Of a DNA stretch of 6,271 bases, positions 1 through 6,271 are shown piece after piece. Position numbers and translations under genes: made by a program. Each line of letters opens with the position of its first letter. Position 1 is the stretch's first letter. The notes below the pieces were generated by a model. It did no database searches. It was not told where the DNA came from and was given only the letters and a program-made list of their open reading frames with translations. The DNA comes from Prolixibacteraceae bacterium (GTDB lineage: Bacteria; Bacteroidota; Bacteroidia; Bacteroidales; Prolixibacteraceae), in NCBI GenBank assembly GCA_016931875.1, contig JAFGDX010000497.1:1-6271 (forward strand). The letters are read 5' to 3'.

Positions 1-1
1 C

Positions 2-670
2 CTGCAACAGGGGCAGGTTGACGGATTTATCATCTCTCCGCCTGAAGAAAGCGAAGAGCAGATTCGTTCCCTTTTGAAAAGCAAAACCCCGCATGTTTTG
101 GTCGATCGTTATTTCCCTGATATTGATTCAAATTATGTAGTGGTTGACAACACACGGGGGGCTTACGAAGGAACCATGCATTTAATTAACAAAGGGTATA
201 AAAAAATTGCCTGTGTCACCACAAACGCCAGAATGATAAATATGATGCAGCGGCTGGAAGGTTATAAACAGGCGCATGCCGATGCAAATATTCCACTTTT
301 GGAGGAGCGGATAAAAGTGCTTCCGTTTACCCATGAAAAAGACGATGTTCTGCTGGCAATCAAACAATTACTGCTGGCAACAAAAAATGGGGTAGAGGCT
401 ATTTTGTTTACTACCAGCAAAATTGGTGTGATGGGACTGGAAAGTATTTATTCCCTCGGATTGACAATTCCGGATGATATTGCCGTGGTGAGTTTTGATG
501 ATCCGGATGCGTATAAAATCAGTAATCCTCCGGTTTCGGCCATTGCCCAACCGCTAAAAGAACTTGGGCGCGAGTCGGTACGTATCCTGCTGGAACAGAT
601 TAATGGGGAAAACAAACCCGTTCAGAAAATGATATTAAAAACCCGTTTTATTGCAAGAAAATCCAGTTAA
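2..670 (+). CDS. LacI/GalR-family transcriptional regulator, C-terminal part (5' end outside window)
   Basis: The open frame runs in from the left edge without a start, so the TTG at 74 is not the true start and residues encoded from base 2 belong to the protein. The 222 visible residues are the periplasmic-binding-protein-like effector domain of a LacI-type regulator. Typical signatures are a DGFIISPP strand near the left edge, VDRYFP, a VDNTRGAYEGTMHLINKGYKKIACVT segment (split here: VDNTRGAYEG, then HLINKGYKKIA), a VVSFDDPDAYKI stretch, AIAQPLKELGRESVRILL, and a closing LKTRFIARKSS tail. Family members are about 330-345 residues, so roughly 115 N-terminal residues, including the helix-turn-helix and hinge helix, are missing only because of the window edge. 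Placed 61 bases ahead of a sugar kinase and mannosidases, with a LacI-type palindrome in that gap, it probably controls this operon in response to a freed sugar or its phosphate (inference). The effector cannot be read from sequence. Whether it represses or activates is also open. Confidence 0.93.
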   Translation: MQQGQVDGFIISPPEESEEQIRSLLKSKTPHVLVDRYFPDIDSNYVVVDNTRGAYEGTMHLINKGYKKIACVTTNARMINMMQRLEGYKQAHADANIPLLEERIKVLPFTHEKDDVLLAIKQLLLATKNGVEAILFTTSKIGVMGLESIYSLGLTIPDDIAVVSFDDPDAYKISNPPVSAIAQPLKELGRESVRILLEQINGENKPVQKMILKTRFIARKSS

Positions 671-692
671 AGGAGTTTTTTTTCGTATTTTA

Positions 693-708
693 GCTAAAAC
701 GGTTTAAC
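693..708. promoter_or_regulatory. Candidate LacI-family operator upstream of the kinase-mannosidase operon
   Basis: The 16-mer GCTAAAACGGTTTAAC has central CG at 700-701 and symmetric G.TAAA / TTTA.C half-sites, so 12 of 16 positions obey dyad symmetry. A/T-rich half-sites around a central CG are the classic design of LacI/GalR operators (family knowledge). It lies in the only gap between the regulator gene and the kinase gene, 23 bases before the kinase start. Just upstream, TATTTTAG at 686-693 differs by one base from the Bacteroidota -7 element TAnnTTTG and would overlap the palindrome by one base, which would suit repression. However, no clear TTTG -33 partner is present, so the promoter assignment is weak. 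Confidence 0.6.
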
Positions 709-731
709 ATTGACATATACTGATAATTTGA

Positions 732-1709
732 ATGAAACAGACGGATAAATTTTATATCGGACTTGACATTGGAGGTACAAAATGTGCAGTGGTTCTTGGC
801 GACGAAAACTTTACGGTTCACCGCCGGATTCAGTTTGAAACACGCGTGGAAAGAGGGTATTCTGCAATTCTGGAAGAGTTCCATCAGCATATCAGTCAAT
901 TATTTCAGGAGTTCCCAAAAGAAGGCCTGGCCCGGATCGGGATTAGCTGCGGCGGCCCGCTCGACTCAAAAAAGGGGATTATTTATTCACCACCCAATCT
1001 TCCGGGGTGGGACGGGGTTCCCATTGTTGAAATTTTCAGCAAAAAATATGGAGTTCCTGCAGCGGTTCAAAACGATGCCAATGCCTGTGCCCTTGCCGAA
1101 TGGCTGATGGGAGCAGGCAAAGGAACACAAAATATGATTTTTCTGACTTTTGGCACCGGAATGGGTTCGGGGCTGATACTAAACGGAAAACTGTATACCG
1201 GTACCAACGATTTGGGAGGCGAAGTCGGGCACATCCGGTTGGCCGAAAACGGTCCGGTGGGATTTGGAAAAGCAGGCTCATTCGAAGGCTTTTGCAGTGG
1301 AGGAGGAATTGCACAACTGGCAACTTCGGTGGTTACAGGGAAACTAAAAAAGGGCGAAAAAGTTGGTTTTTGCCCGGATAGTAAGAAAGCAACGGCATTA
1401 ACGGCAAAAGATGTCGCCGTGGCAGCAAGTGCCGGAGACCCCACAGCCAGCGAAATTATACGGATTTCAGGCGAGTATTTAGGGCGCGGACTTGCAGTAT
1501 TGATAGATATTATCAACCCTGAATGTATCGTTATCGGAAGTATTTATGCGCGCAATGTGGAGTTGTTTCAACCACATATCAATCGTATTCTAAAAGAGGA
1601 AGCCATTCCGGCAGCGGTTGAGGTTTGCCAGATAAAGCCCGCGTTACTGGGGGATTCAATTGGCGATTTTGCCGCGCTCTGTGTGGCCTTGTATGAGAAT
1701 GAATTTTAA
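732..1709 (+). CDS. ROK-family sugar kinase (zinc-cysteine-less subtype)
   Basis: This 325-residue protein has full ROK length and is probably a cytoplasmic ATP-dependent hexose kinase. It begins almost at once with the ATP-binding motif DIGGTK (residues 12-17) and has no N-terminal helix-turn-helix, so it is a kinase rather than a ROK repressor. Other motifs are GGPLD, NLPGWDGVP, the catalytic NDAN with Asp115, the phosphate loop FGTGMGSG, and the sugar-binding GGEVGH (Glu164, His167). The usual CxCGxxGCxE zinc motif is replaced by VGFGKAGSFE: Val176, Phe178 and Ser183 stand where cysteines are expected, while Glu185, a sugar contact in the family, is kept. The ATG at 732 is chosen because DIGGTK must lie near the N-terminus; no Shine-Dalgarno sequence is visible, as is common in Bacteroidota. 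The isomerase gene starts 11 bases after the stop. With mannosidases downstream, mannose is the likeliest substrate, but glucose, fructose or another mannose-like sugar is possible. Confidence 0.93.
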   Translation: MKQTDKFYIGLDIGGTKCAVVLGDENFTVHRRIQFETRVERGYSAILEEFHQHISQLFQEFPKEGLARIGISCGGPLDSKKGIIYSPPNLPGWDGVPIVEIFSKKYGVPAAVQNDANACALAEWLMGAGKGTQNMIFLTFGTGMGSGLILNGKLYTGTNDLGGEVGHIRLAENGPVGFGKAGSFEGFCSGGGIAQLATSVVTGKLKKGEKVGFCPDSKKATALTAKDVAVAASAGDPTASEIIRISGEYLGRGLAVLIDIINPECIVIGSIYARNVELFQPHINRILKEEAIPAAVEVCQIKPALLGDSIGDFAALCVALYENEF

Positions 1710-1720
1710 ACGGAAAACTA

Positions 1721-2362
1721 ATGAAAGAAAATAGTATTTTACAGAATTTGCTAAACCGATACAGCAACCTTTTTCCTTTAAAAGAGGAAATAGCGAATGC
1801 TGTTGAAATTATTGTGAATTCGTATCGAAACGGTGGAAAAGTATTGGTATGTGGAAATGGTGGCAGTGGCTCCGATGCCGACCACATCGTAGGTGAGTTG
1901 ATGAAAAGTTTTGAAGGAGAGCGGCCTCTTGATCCGGGATTTCAAGAAAGAATAAAGGAAATTTCGGGTGAGCGGGGAGAAATGCTTGCCAGTAAATTGC
2001 AACAGGGACTGCCTGCCGTTTCATTAACCGTTCATAACGCACTGATAACTGCCATTGCAAACGATATAAATGCCGATGTGATATTTGCCCAGCAGGTAAC
2101 CGGTTTGGGAAACGCGGGAGACATTCTTATCGGAATAAGTACCTCTGGTAATTCAAAAAATGTAATTGACGCTTTTATTGTTGCCAAAGCCAAAGGATTA
2201 ATTACCATTGGCCTGACCGGGGAAACAGGCGGTAAAATGAAAGATTTTTGCGATGTACTGATCAATGTTCCTGAAAAACGTACGGCCTATGTACAGGAAT
2301 TGCATTTGCCGGTGTATCATGCTATTTGTATGATGATTGAAAATGAAATGTTTAAAAAATAA
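1721..2362 (+). CDS. SIS-domain sugar-phosphate isomerase, GmhA (sedoheptulose-7-phosphate isomerase) type
   Basis: A 213-residue single SIS-domain protein, probably cytoplasmic. The signatures match the phosphoheptose isomerase GmhA rather than MurQ or GlmS: GNGGSGSDADH (residues 45-55), ISTSGNS (139-145), AIANDINADVIFAQQV, LTGETGGKMKDFCD and a C-terminal QELHLPVYH. By comparison with E. coli GmhA, the four metal and catalytic positions are all kept: His55, Glu59, Gln192 and His200. GmhA interconverts sedoheptulose 7-phosphate and D-glycero-D-manno-heptose 7-phosphate. Compared with the roughly 192-residue E. coli enzyme, there is an extra segment of about 26 residues between Phe64 and Pro98, charged and probably helical, which could change the oligomer interface or active-site lid. 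It follows the kinase by 11 bases and precedes a mannosidase by 35. In this context it may isomerise the product of the kinase, for example mannose 6-phosphate to fructose 6-phosphate, but that is inference. A true role in heptose metabolism is the alternative. Confidence 0.9.
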   Translation: MKENSILQNLLNRYSNLFPLKEEIANAVEIIVNSYRNGGKVLVCGNGGSGSDADHIVGELMKSFEGERPLDPGFQERIKEISGERGEMLASKLQQGLPAVSLTVHNALITAIANDINADVIFAQQVTGLGNAGDILIGISTSGNSKNVIDAFIVAKAKGLITIGLTGETGGKMKDFCDVLINVPEKRTAYVQELHLPVYHAICMMIENEMFKK

Positions 2363-2397
2363 GAATCCGGATTTTACAACATTAAACTACCAATATT

Positions 2398-2520
2398 ATG
2401 AAAAAAACTTCATCTGCAACTTATTCTTTTCTCTCCAGAAGAGATTTTATTCATCAAACGGCGGCCGGAACAGCGCTAATGACAATTGTACCGGTGAATA
2501 CGCTTTTTGCCGGCCAAGCC
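2398..2520 (+). other. Twin-arginine (Tat) signal peptide of the GH38 enzyme
   Basis: Residues 1-41 show a polar N-region, the motif SRRDFI (residues 13-18, matching S/T-R-R-x-F-L/I), a moderately hydrophobic stretch TAAGTALMTIVPVNTLFA, and possible signal peptidase sites after Ala38 or Ala41. Tat substrates are exported folded, which would allow zinc loading in the cytoplasm before transport (known behaviour of the pathway; its application here is inference). The cleavage position is uncertain. Confidence 0.85.
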
Positions 2521-4965
2521 GATGGGCAAGGCTCGTGGCCTGCCAATGCCCCGGAATATCGTTTTCACATGATTGGGCATGCACACATCGACCCGGTGTG
2601 GCTTTGGCCATGGTCTGAAGGAATGTCGGTGGTTCACAGTACCTTTCAATCTGCACTCGACAGGATGAATGAAACACCCGATTTTGCTTTTGTGGCAAGC
2701 TCGGCACAGTTTTACCATTGGGTGGAAGAGAATGACCCTGAAATGCTCGCCCAAATTAAAAAACGTGTAGAGGAAGGCCGCTGGAATATTGTTGGCGGCT
2801 GGTGGGTCGAGCCCGATGTTAATATTCCCGGCGGCGAAGCCATGGTGAGACAAGGACTTTACGGACAGAAAACTTTTGAACGTTTATTCGGAAGAAAAGC
2901 CAAAATTGCTTTTAACCCCGACTCGTTCGGGCACGCCGGAACTTTGCCGCAGATTCTGAATTTGCAGGGAATGAAACACTATGTATTTATGCGTCCCGGT
3001 CCACATGAAAAAGAAATCCCTGCCAGTTTGTTCTGGTGGAAAAGCCCCGATGGGTCAAAAGTGTTGACCTATCGTATCCCAATAAGTTACAACGAAACGC
3101 AACCGGTAAACCGACGTGTTGAACAAATTATGGATCGATTTCAAAACGAGCCGATGAAAAGTTTTATGGCATATTACGGCGCCGGCGATCATGGTGGTGG
3201 TGCAACCAAAGAAAATATACAGTCAATTGAAGAATTAAAGACCGAACAGGGCGCTCCTCAGGTAATTTTTAGTACCATGGATCGGTATTTTGATGAAATA
3301 GAAAAGCAAAATCTTGACTTACCCACAGTTACCGAAGATTTACAACATCATGCGCAAGGATGTTACACGGCAGAAATCGACATAAAAAAGGGAAACCGTC
3401 ATTCCGAAGCTGATTTAATTACCGCAGAAAAACTGTCTGCTTTGGGTTCGTTGGCGTGGGGTGCAAAATATCCCAAAAACGAATTTACTTTGGCCTGGCA
3501 ACGTGTTCTGTTTCTTCAGTTTCACGATAGTCTGGCAGGTACATCGCTTCCCGAACATTCTGTAACAGCAAAGGAAGGATACGGTTTTGCGCTTGATACA
3601 GCGCATCAGGCTACATACAAAACAATTCAAAAACTGGAATGGCAAATTGCCTCAGAAGATCCCGGTTCTGAATATCTGGTCATTTTCAATCCACATGCAT
3701 GGGAAGTAAAAAAGGCTGTTGAATACGATTTTAACTGGAATGACAGGCATACATCTTCAAGGGTTGAAGATGAAAACGGAAACCCGCTGGCTCACCAGTG
3801 GGCGGCCGGGACAACCGAAACCGGAAGCCGCAAAAAACTGATTACCGAAGTTGCCCTGCCTGCGTTTGGTTATCGTCAAATCCGGCTTCTCGATGCCGAA
3901 TCTCCTGCAATTAAAAACGGGGTAACAGCAACCAGTGATACACTTGAAAATGAGTTTTACAAAATTAGTTTTTCTGAAAACGGAGAAATTGGCATTCTGG
4001 ATAAACAAACCGGAAACGAAGTTTTTGCAGGAGGCAAAACCGGATGCAAAGCCGTTGTTATCAACGACCCCAGTGATACCTGGAGCCACGATGTAAAAGC
4101 TTTTTCTGATGAAATTGGTGCTTTTGGAAATGCAAAAATAAAGCTTATTCTGGAAGGACCGGTTAAAGGCACTATCAGGGTGGTTTCTAATTACGGAAAT
4201 TCCACGCTTACTACCGACTGGTCATTATCCAAAGGTTCGCGGAATATTGAGGCCAATGTGTCACTTAACTGGCACGAACATTTAAAAATGCTGAAATTTT
4301 CGTTCCCGGCAGCTATTGAATCGCCCACAGCAACCTACGAAGTTCCATACGGACACATTGTGCGCGATACAAATGGCGATGAAAATCCGGGGCAGCGCTG
4401 GATTGACGTGAGCGGGCAGCAAAACGGCAAAACTTTTGGATTGACAGTAATAAACGATGCCAAGTACGGATACAATGTAATCAGGAATGATTTGCGTATT
4501 TCGGTGGCCCGGTCGGCGGTTTTTGCACATCACCGGCCCAAAGAACTGAACCTTGAAAATGCCTATCAGTGGATGGATCAGGGAATTCATACCTTTCGGA
4601 TGGCGCTTGTTCCGCACAGTGGTTCATGGAAAGAAAACCAGGTTGTGCGCCTGGCTGAAGAATTTATGGCTCCGCCCATCAGCATTTATCAGGGAATTCA
4701 TGGAGGAAAGTTGCCAAAATCAGGTTCGTTCCTCAGCGTGGATAATCCGAATATTATTGTTTCAGCCATAAAACAGGCCGAAGATAACGATGATATTGTA
4801 ATTCGTTGTGTTGAAACCCTGGGACAGGCAACTTCTGCAACAATCGATTTGCGTTTTACCGGACGTACATGGAGCGGCAGTTTCCGGCCGTTCGAAATTA
4901 AAACACTGCGGATGAATCCTAAATCAGGAAAAATTACAGAAACAAATGTGTTGGAAGAAGCATGA
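2398..4965 (+). CDS. GH38 alpha-mannosidase with Tat signal peptide
   Basis: An 855-residue retaining exo-alpha-mannosidase of family GH38, full length. The N-terminus carries a twin-arginine signal. The catalytic domain follows, about residues 54-325. HAHIDPVWLW supplies the zinc ligands His63 and Asp65; NPDSFGHAG supplies Asp175, which in the family is both zinc ligand and nucleophile; YYGAGDHGGG contains Asp264, a candidate acid/base. A helical middle domain (about 330-410) contains FHDSLAGTS with the fourth zinc ligand, His376. The C-terminal beta-sandwich domains begin around LENEFYKISF (516-525) and run to the end. All four zinc ligands are present, so activity is expected. Family members remove terminal alpha-1,2-, -1,3- or -1,6-mannose; the exact linkage cannot be read here. 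The start at 2398 is the only one that includes the complete Tat signal. Many bacterial GH38 enzymes are cytoplasmic, so export is a distinguishing trait. A GH92 mannosidase follows after 32 bases. Confidence 0.95.
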   Translation: MKKTSSATYSFLSRRDFIHQTAAGTALMTIVPVNTLFAGQADGQGSWPANAPEYRFHMIGHAHIDPVWLWPWSEGMSVVHSTFQSALDRMNETPDFAFVASSAQFYHWVEENDPEMLAQIKKRVEEGRWNIVGGWWVEPDVNIPGGEAMVRQGLYGQKTFERLFGRKAKIAFNPDSFGHAGTLPQILNLQGMKHYVFMRPGPHEKEIPASLFWWKSPDGSKVLTYRIPISYNETQPVNRRVEQIMDRFQNEPMKSFMAYYGAGDHGGGATKENIQSIEELKTEQGAPQVIFSTMDRYFDEIEKQNLDLPTVTEDLQHHAQGCYTAEIDIKKGNRHSEADLITAEKLSALGSLAWGAKYPKNEFTLAWQRVLFLQFHDSLAGTSLPEHSVTAKEGYGFALDTAHQATYKTIQKLEWQIASEDPGSEYLVIFNPHAWEVKKAVEYDFNWNDRHTSSRVEDENGNPLAHQWAAGTTETGSRKKLITEVALPAFGYRQIRLLDAESPAIKNGVTATSDTLENEFYKISFSENGEIGILDKQTGNEVFAGGKTGCKAVVINDPSDTWSHDVKAFSDEIGAFGNAKIKLILEGPVKGTIRVVSNYGNSTLTTDWSLSKGSRNIEANVSLNWHEHLKMLKFSFPAAIESPTATYEVPYGHIVRDTNGDENPGQRWIDVSGQQNGKTFGLTVINDAKYGYNVIRNDLRISVARSAVFAHHRPKELNLENAYQWMDQGIHTFRMALVPHSGSWKENQVVRLAEEFMAPPISIYQGIHGGKLPKSGSFLSVDNPNIIVSAIKQAEDNDDIVIRCVETLGQATSATIDLRFTGRTWSGSFRPFEIKTLRMNPKSGKITETNVLEEA

Positions 4966-4997
4966 TTAAATATTGAAAAATAAACAAACCAATTAAA

Positions 4998-5060
4998 ATG
5001 AATCGAAATTTCAAAATAATGATTACCTGGGCATTTGCCGGACTTTTGGCAACTGCCTGT
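4998..5060 (+). other. Lipoprotein signal peptide of the GH92 enzyme
   Basis: The first 20 residues have basic Arg3 and Lys6, a hydrophobic core IMITWAFAGLLATA, and Cys21 as the probable lipidated residue. The lipobox reads ATAC instead of the usual L-A/S-G/A-C, so it is acceptable but not ideal. The residues after the cysteine, VQENKQTK, contain only one acidic residue; they do not form a clear acidic surface-export signal of the Bacteroidota type, so an inner-leaflet, periplasm-facing location is as likely as the cell surface. Confidence 0.75.
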
Positions 5061-6271
5061 GTACAGGAAAACAAACAAACAAAAGTAAATTACTCAGACT
5101 TTGTGAATCCGATGATTGGAACCGATTACCACGGCCATACTTTCCCGGGGGCAGCCCTTCCCGGCGGAATGGTTCAGTTGAGCCCCGATACGGGAACGGA
5201 AGGTTGGGACTGGTGTTCAGGCTATCACTACAGCGATAATTCGGTGTTGGGATTCAGTCATTTACATCGCAGCGGAATGGGAGCCGGTGACTGGGGCGAT
5301 GTTTTGATAATGCCCACCACCGGCGAGCTGAAAGTGGTTCCCGGAAGCAAGGAAAATCCGGATGAAGGGTACCGTTCACGCTTTTCGCACGATGAAGAAA
5401 CAGCCTCACCGGGATATTATTCCGTTTTGTTAAAAGATTATTCAGTGAAAGCAGAATTAACGATTTCAGAACGCGCCGGATTTCATCGCTACACATTCCC
5501 TGAATCAGGTGTTTCGCACATTTTAATTGACGGAGGGCATGGAATCCGTGAAAATTACCGCGTGGGAAGCGAGATTGAAATTGTAAGCGACACTGAAATT
5601 GTGGGGCATCGTGCATCGCACGGTTTTGTGAAACACAAAAATGTTTATTTCTGCGCCAAATTCAGCAAGCCTTTTACCTCTTTTGGAACATGGAATGGAG
5701 AAAATATAAAAGCGGGCTCAAAAGAAGATGGAGGAAAATACATTGGTGCGTATGTTGATTTTGAAACATTTGAAAATGAAATCATTGAAGTAAAAGTTGG
5801 CATTTCCTACACAAGTATTGAACAGGCCCGTTTGAACCTGGATACCGAAATACCCGGCTGGAATTTTGATGAAATCAGGGAGCAGGCACAACAAAAATGG
5901 AACACGGCACTGAGCAAAATTGAAATTGAAACCCCGGAAGCAAATGATGAGACTTACAATCAGAATAAAAAGGTTACGTTTTATTCAGCTGTTTATCATT
6001 CGCTGTTGTTTCCTGCCATTTTTAGCGATGTGGATGGTACCTATGTAGGATTGGACGGACAGACACATACAGCAACAGATTTTACCTATTTAAGCGATTT
6101 TTCGTTGTGGGATACGCATCGGGCGGAGATGCCCCTGCTTACATTAATCGATCCTCAACGAAGCATAAATTCAATTAAAACCATGCTGGCGCAATACGAG
6201 CAGGGAGGCTGGCTTCCAACCCCTCAGCAGTTTGGAAACAGTTACACCAACGATATGATTGGCGATCATCC
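4998..6271 (+). CDS. GH92 alpha-mannosidase, lipoprotein, N-terminal part (3' end outside window)
   Basis: An open frame from the ATG at 4998 to the window edge encodes 424 residues plus two bases of the next codon. GH92 enzymes are calcium-dependent inverting exo-alpha-mannosidases of about 720-780 residues, so a little over half is present. Recognisable family stretches are VNPMIGTDYHGHTFPGA near residue 36, GMVQLSPDTG, SGYHYSDN, GFSHLHRSGMG (His88 and His90), GDVLIMP, the N-terminal beta-sandwich, then the start of the helical catalytic barrel with YLSDFSLWDTHRAEMPLLT, GGWLPTP and a final NDMIGDH. The known catalytic acid and base residues of the family lie beyond the edge, so activity and linkage specificity cannot be judged. 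The signature usually read as HLSGTG is HRSGMG here. A lipoprotein signal places the enzyme on a membrane outside the cytoplasm. It lies 32 bases after GH38 and is probably co-transcribed, attacking alpha-mannosides alongside it. Confidence 0.95.
   Translation, partial: MNRNFKIMITWAFAGLLATACVQENKQTKVNYSDFVNPMIGTDYHGHTFPGAALPGGMVQLSPDTGTEGWDWCSGYHYSDNSVLGFSHLHRSGMGAGDWGDVLIMPTTGELKVVPGSKENPDEGYRSRFSHDEETASPGYYSVLLKDYSVKAELTISERAGFHRYTFPESGVSHILIDGGHGIRENYRVGSEIEIVSDTEIVGHRASHGFVKHKNVYFCAKFSKPFTSFGTWNGENIKAGSKEDGGKYIGAYVDFETFENEIIEVKVGISYTSIEQARLNLDTEIPGWNFDEIREQAQQKWNTALSKIEIETPEANDETYNQNKKVTFYSAVYHSLLFPAIFSDVDGTYVGLDGQTHTATDFTYLSDFSLWDTHRAEMPLLTLIDPQRSINSIKTMLAQYEQGGWLPTPQQFGNSYTNDMIGDH

Noticed and set aside
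74..76. TTG as the start codon of the regulator
   Set aside because: The same frame continues upstream to the window edge with typical LacI-family sequence, so this is an internal leucine codon.
638..649. Inverted repeat AAAAC-CC-GTTTT near the end of the regulator gene
   Set aside because: The arms are only five bases and it lies within coding sequence for the conserved C-terminal KTRF residues; its spacing does not fit a LacI operator with central CG and it is too far from the T run to be a terminator.
676..683. Run of eight T after the regulator stop, as a possible terminator
   Set aside because: No GC-rich inverted repeat precedes it; the region is A/T-rich, so an intrinsic terminator is not supported.
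710..715. TTGACA resembling a sigma-70 -35 box
   Set aside because: A -10 box at normal spacing would fall inside the kinase gene and none is there; Bacteroidota also use a different promoter consensus.
1067..1516. Long minus-strand open frame opposite the kinase gene (and similar ones opposite GH38 and GH92)
   Set aside because: They overlap well-supported genes, show no recognisable domain and have compositions expected from reverse translation of coding sequence; they are shadows.
2364..2373. Perfect palindrome AATCCGGATT between the isomerase and GH38 genes
   Set aside because: Ten bases of dyad symmetry is short, has no loop, no T run and no match to the operator candidate, so chance is a sufficient explanation.
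4577..4701. Exact 14-base direct repeat ATCAGGGAATTCAT at 4577-4590 and 4688-4701
   Set aside because: Both copies are in frame within GH38 and encode a short QGIH in non-repeated protein contexts; no duplicated unit surrounds them, so it looks coincidental.

Overview
The window looks like a piece of a Bacteroidota chromosome, most like a marine or anaerobic Marinilabiliales-type lineage, although the sequence alone cannot fix the genus. The signs are A-rich translation starts without clear Shine-Dalgarno sequences, moderate GC content, a secreted GH92 mannosidase with a lipoprotein signal, and one-directional packing of a sugar regulator, sugar kinase, sugar-phosphate isomerase and glycoside hydrolases. 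All real genes are on the + strand. No RNA genes, mobile elements, CRISPR arrays or long repeats were seen, and no intergenic gap exceeds 61 bases.

Layout: 2-670 is the 3' part of a LacI-family transcription regulator, with the ligand-binding domain present and the DNA-binding end outside the window. A 61-base gap follows and carries a convincing LacI-type palindromic operator at 693-708. Next come a ROK-family sugar kinase (732-1709), a GmhA-type SIS-domain sugar-phosphate isomerase (1721-2362), a Tat-exported GH38 alpha-mannosidase (2398-4965) and the first 424 residues of a lipoprotein GH92 alpha-mannosidase (4998-6271, running off the end). The gaps between these four genes are 11, 35 and 32 bases with no visible terminator, so they are probably one transcript.

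Working model (inference): outside the cytoplasm, GH92 and GH38 trim alpha-linked mannose from N-glycans, mannans or related oligosaccharides. The freed sugar is imported and phosphorylated by the ROK kinase. The SIS protein isomerises the sugar phosphate into central metabolism. The LacI-type protein senses the sugar and controls the operon through the operator. No transporter or SusC/SusD pair is visible here; it may lie downstream.

The most notable points are the pairing of a GmhA-type (heptose-phosphate isomerase family) enzyme with mannosidases, the loss of all three zinc cysteines in the ROK kinase, the well-formed operator, and a GH92 with an altered signature motif. None of these alone proves a new system. 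The kinase/isomerase pair is the best candidate for undescribed biochemistry.
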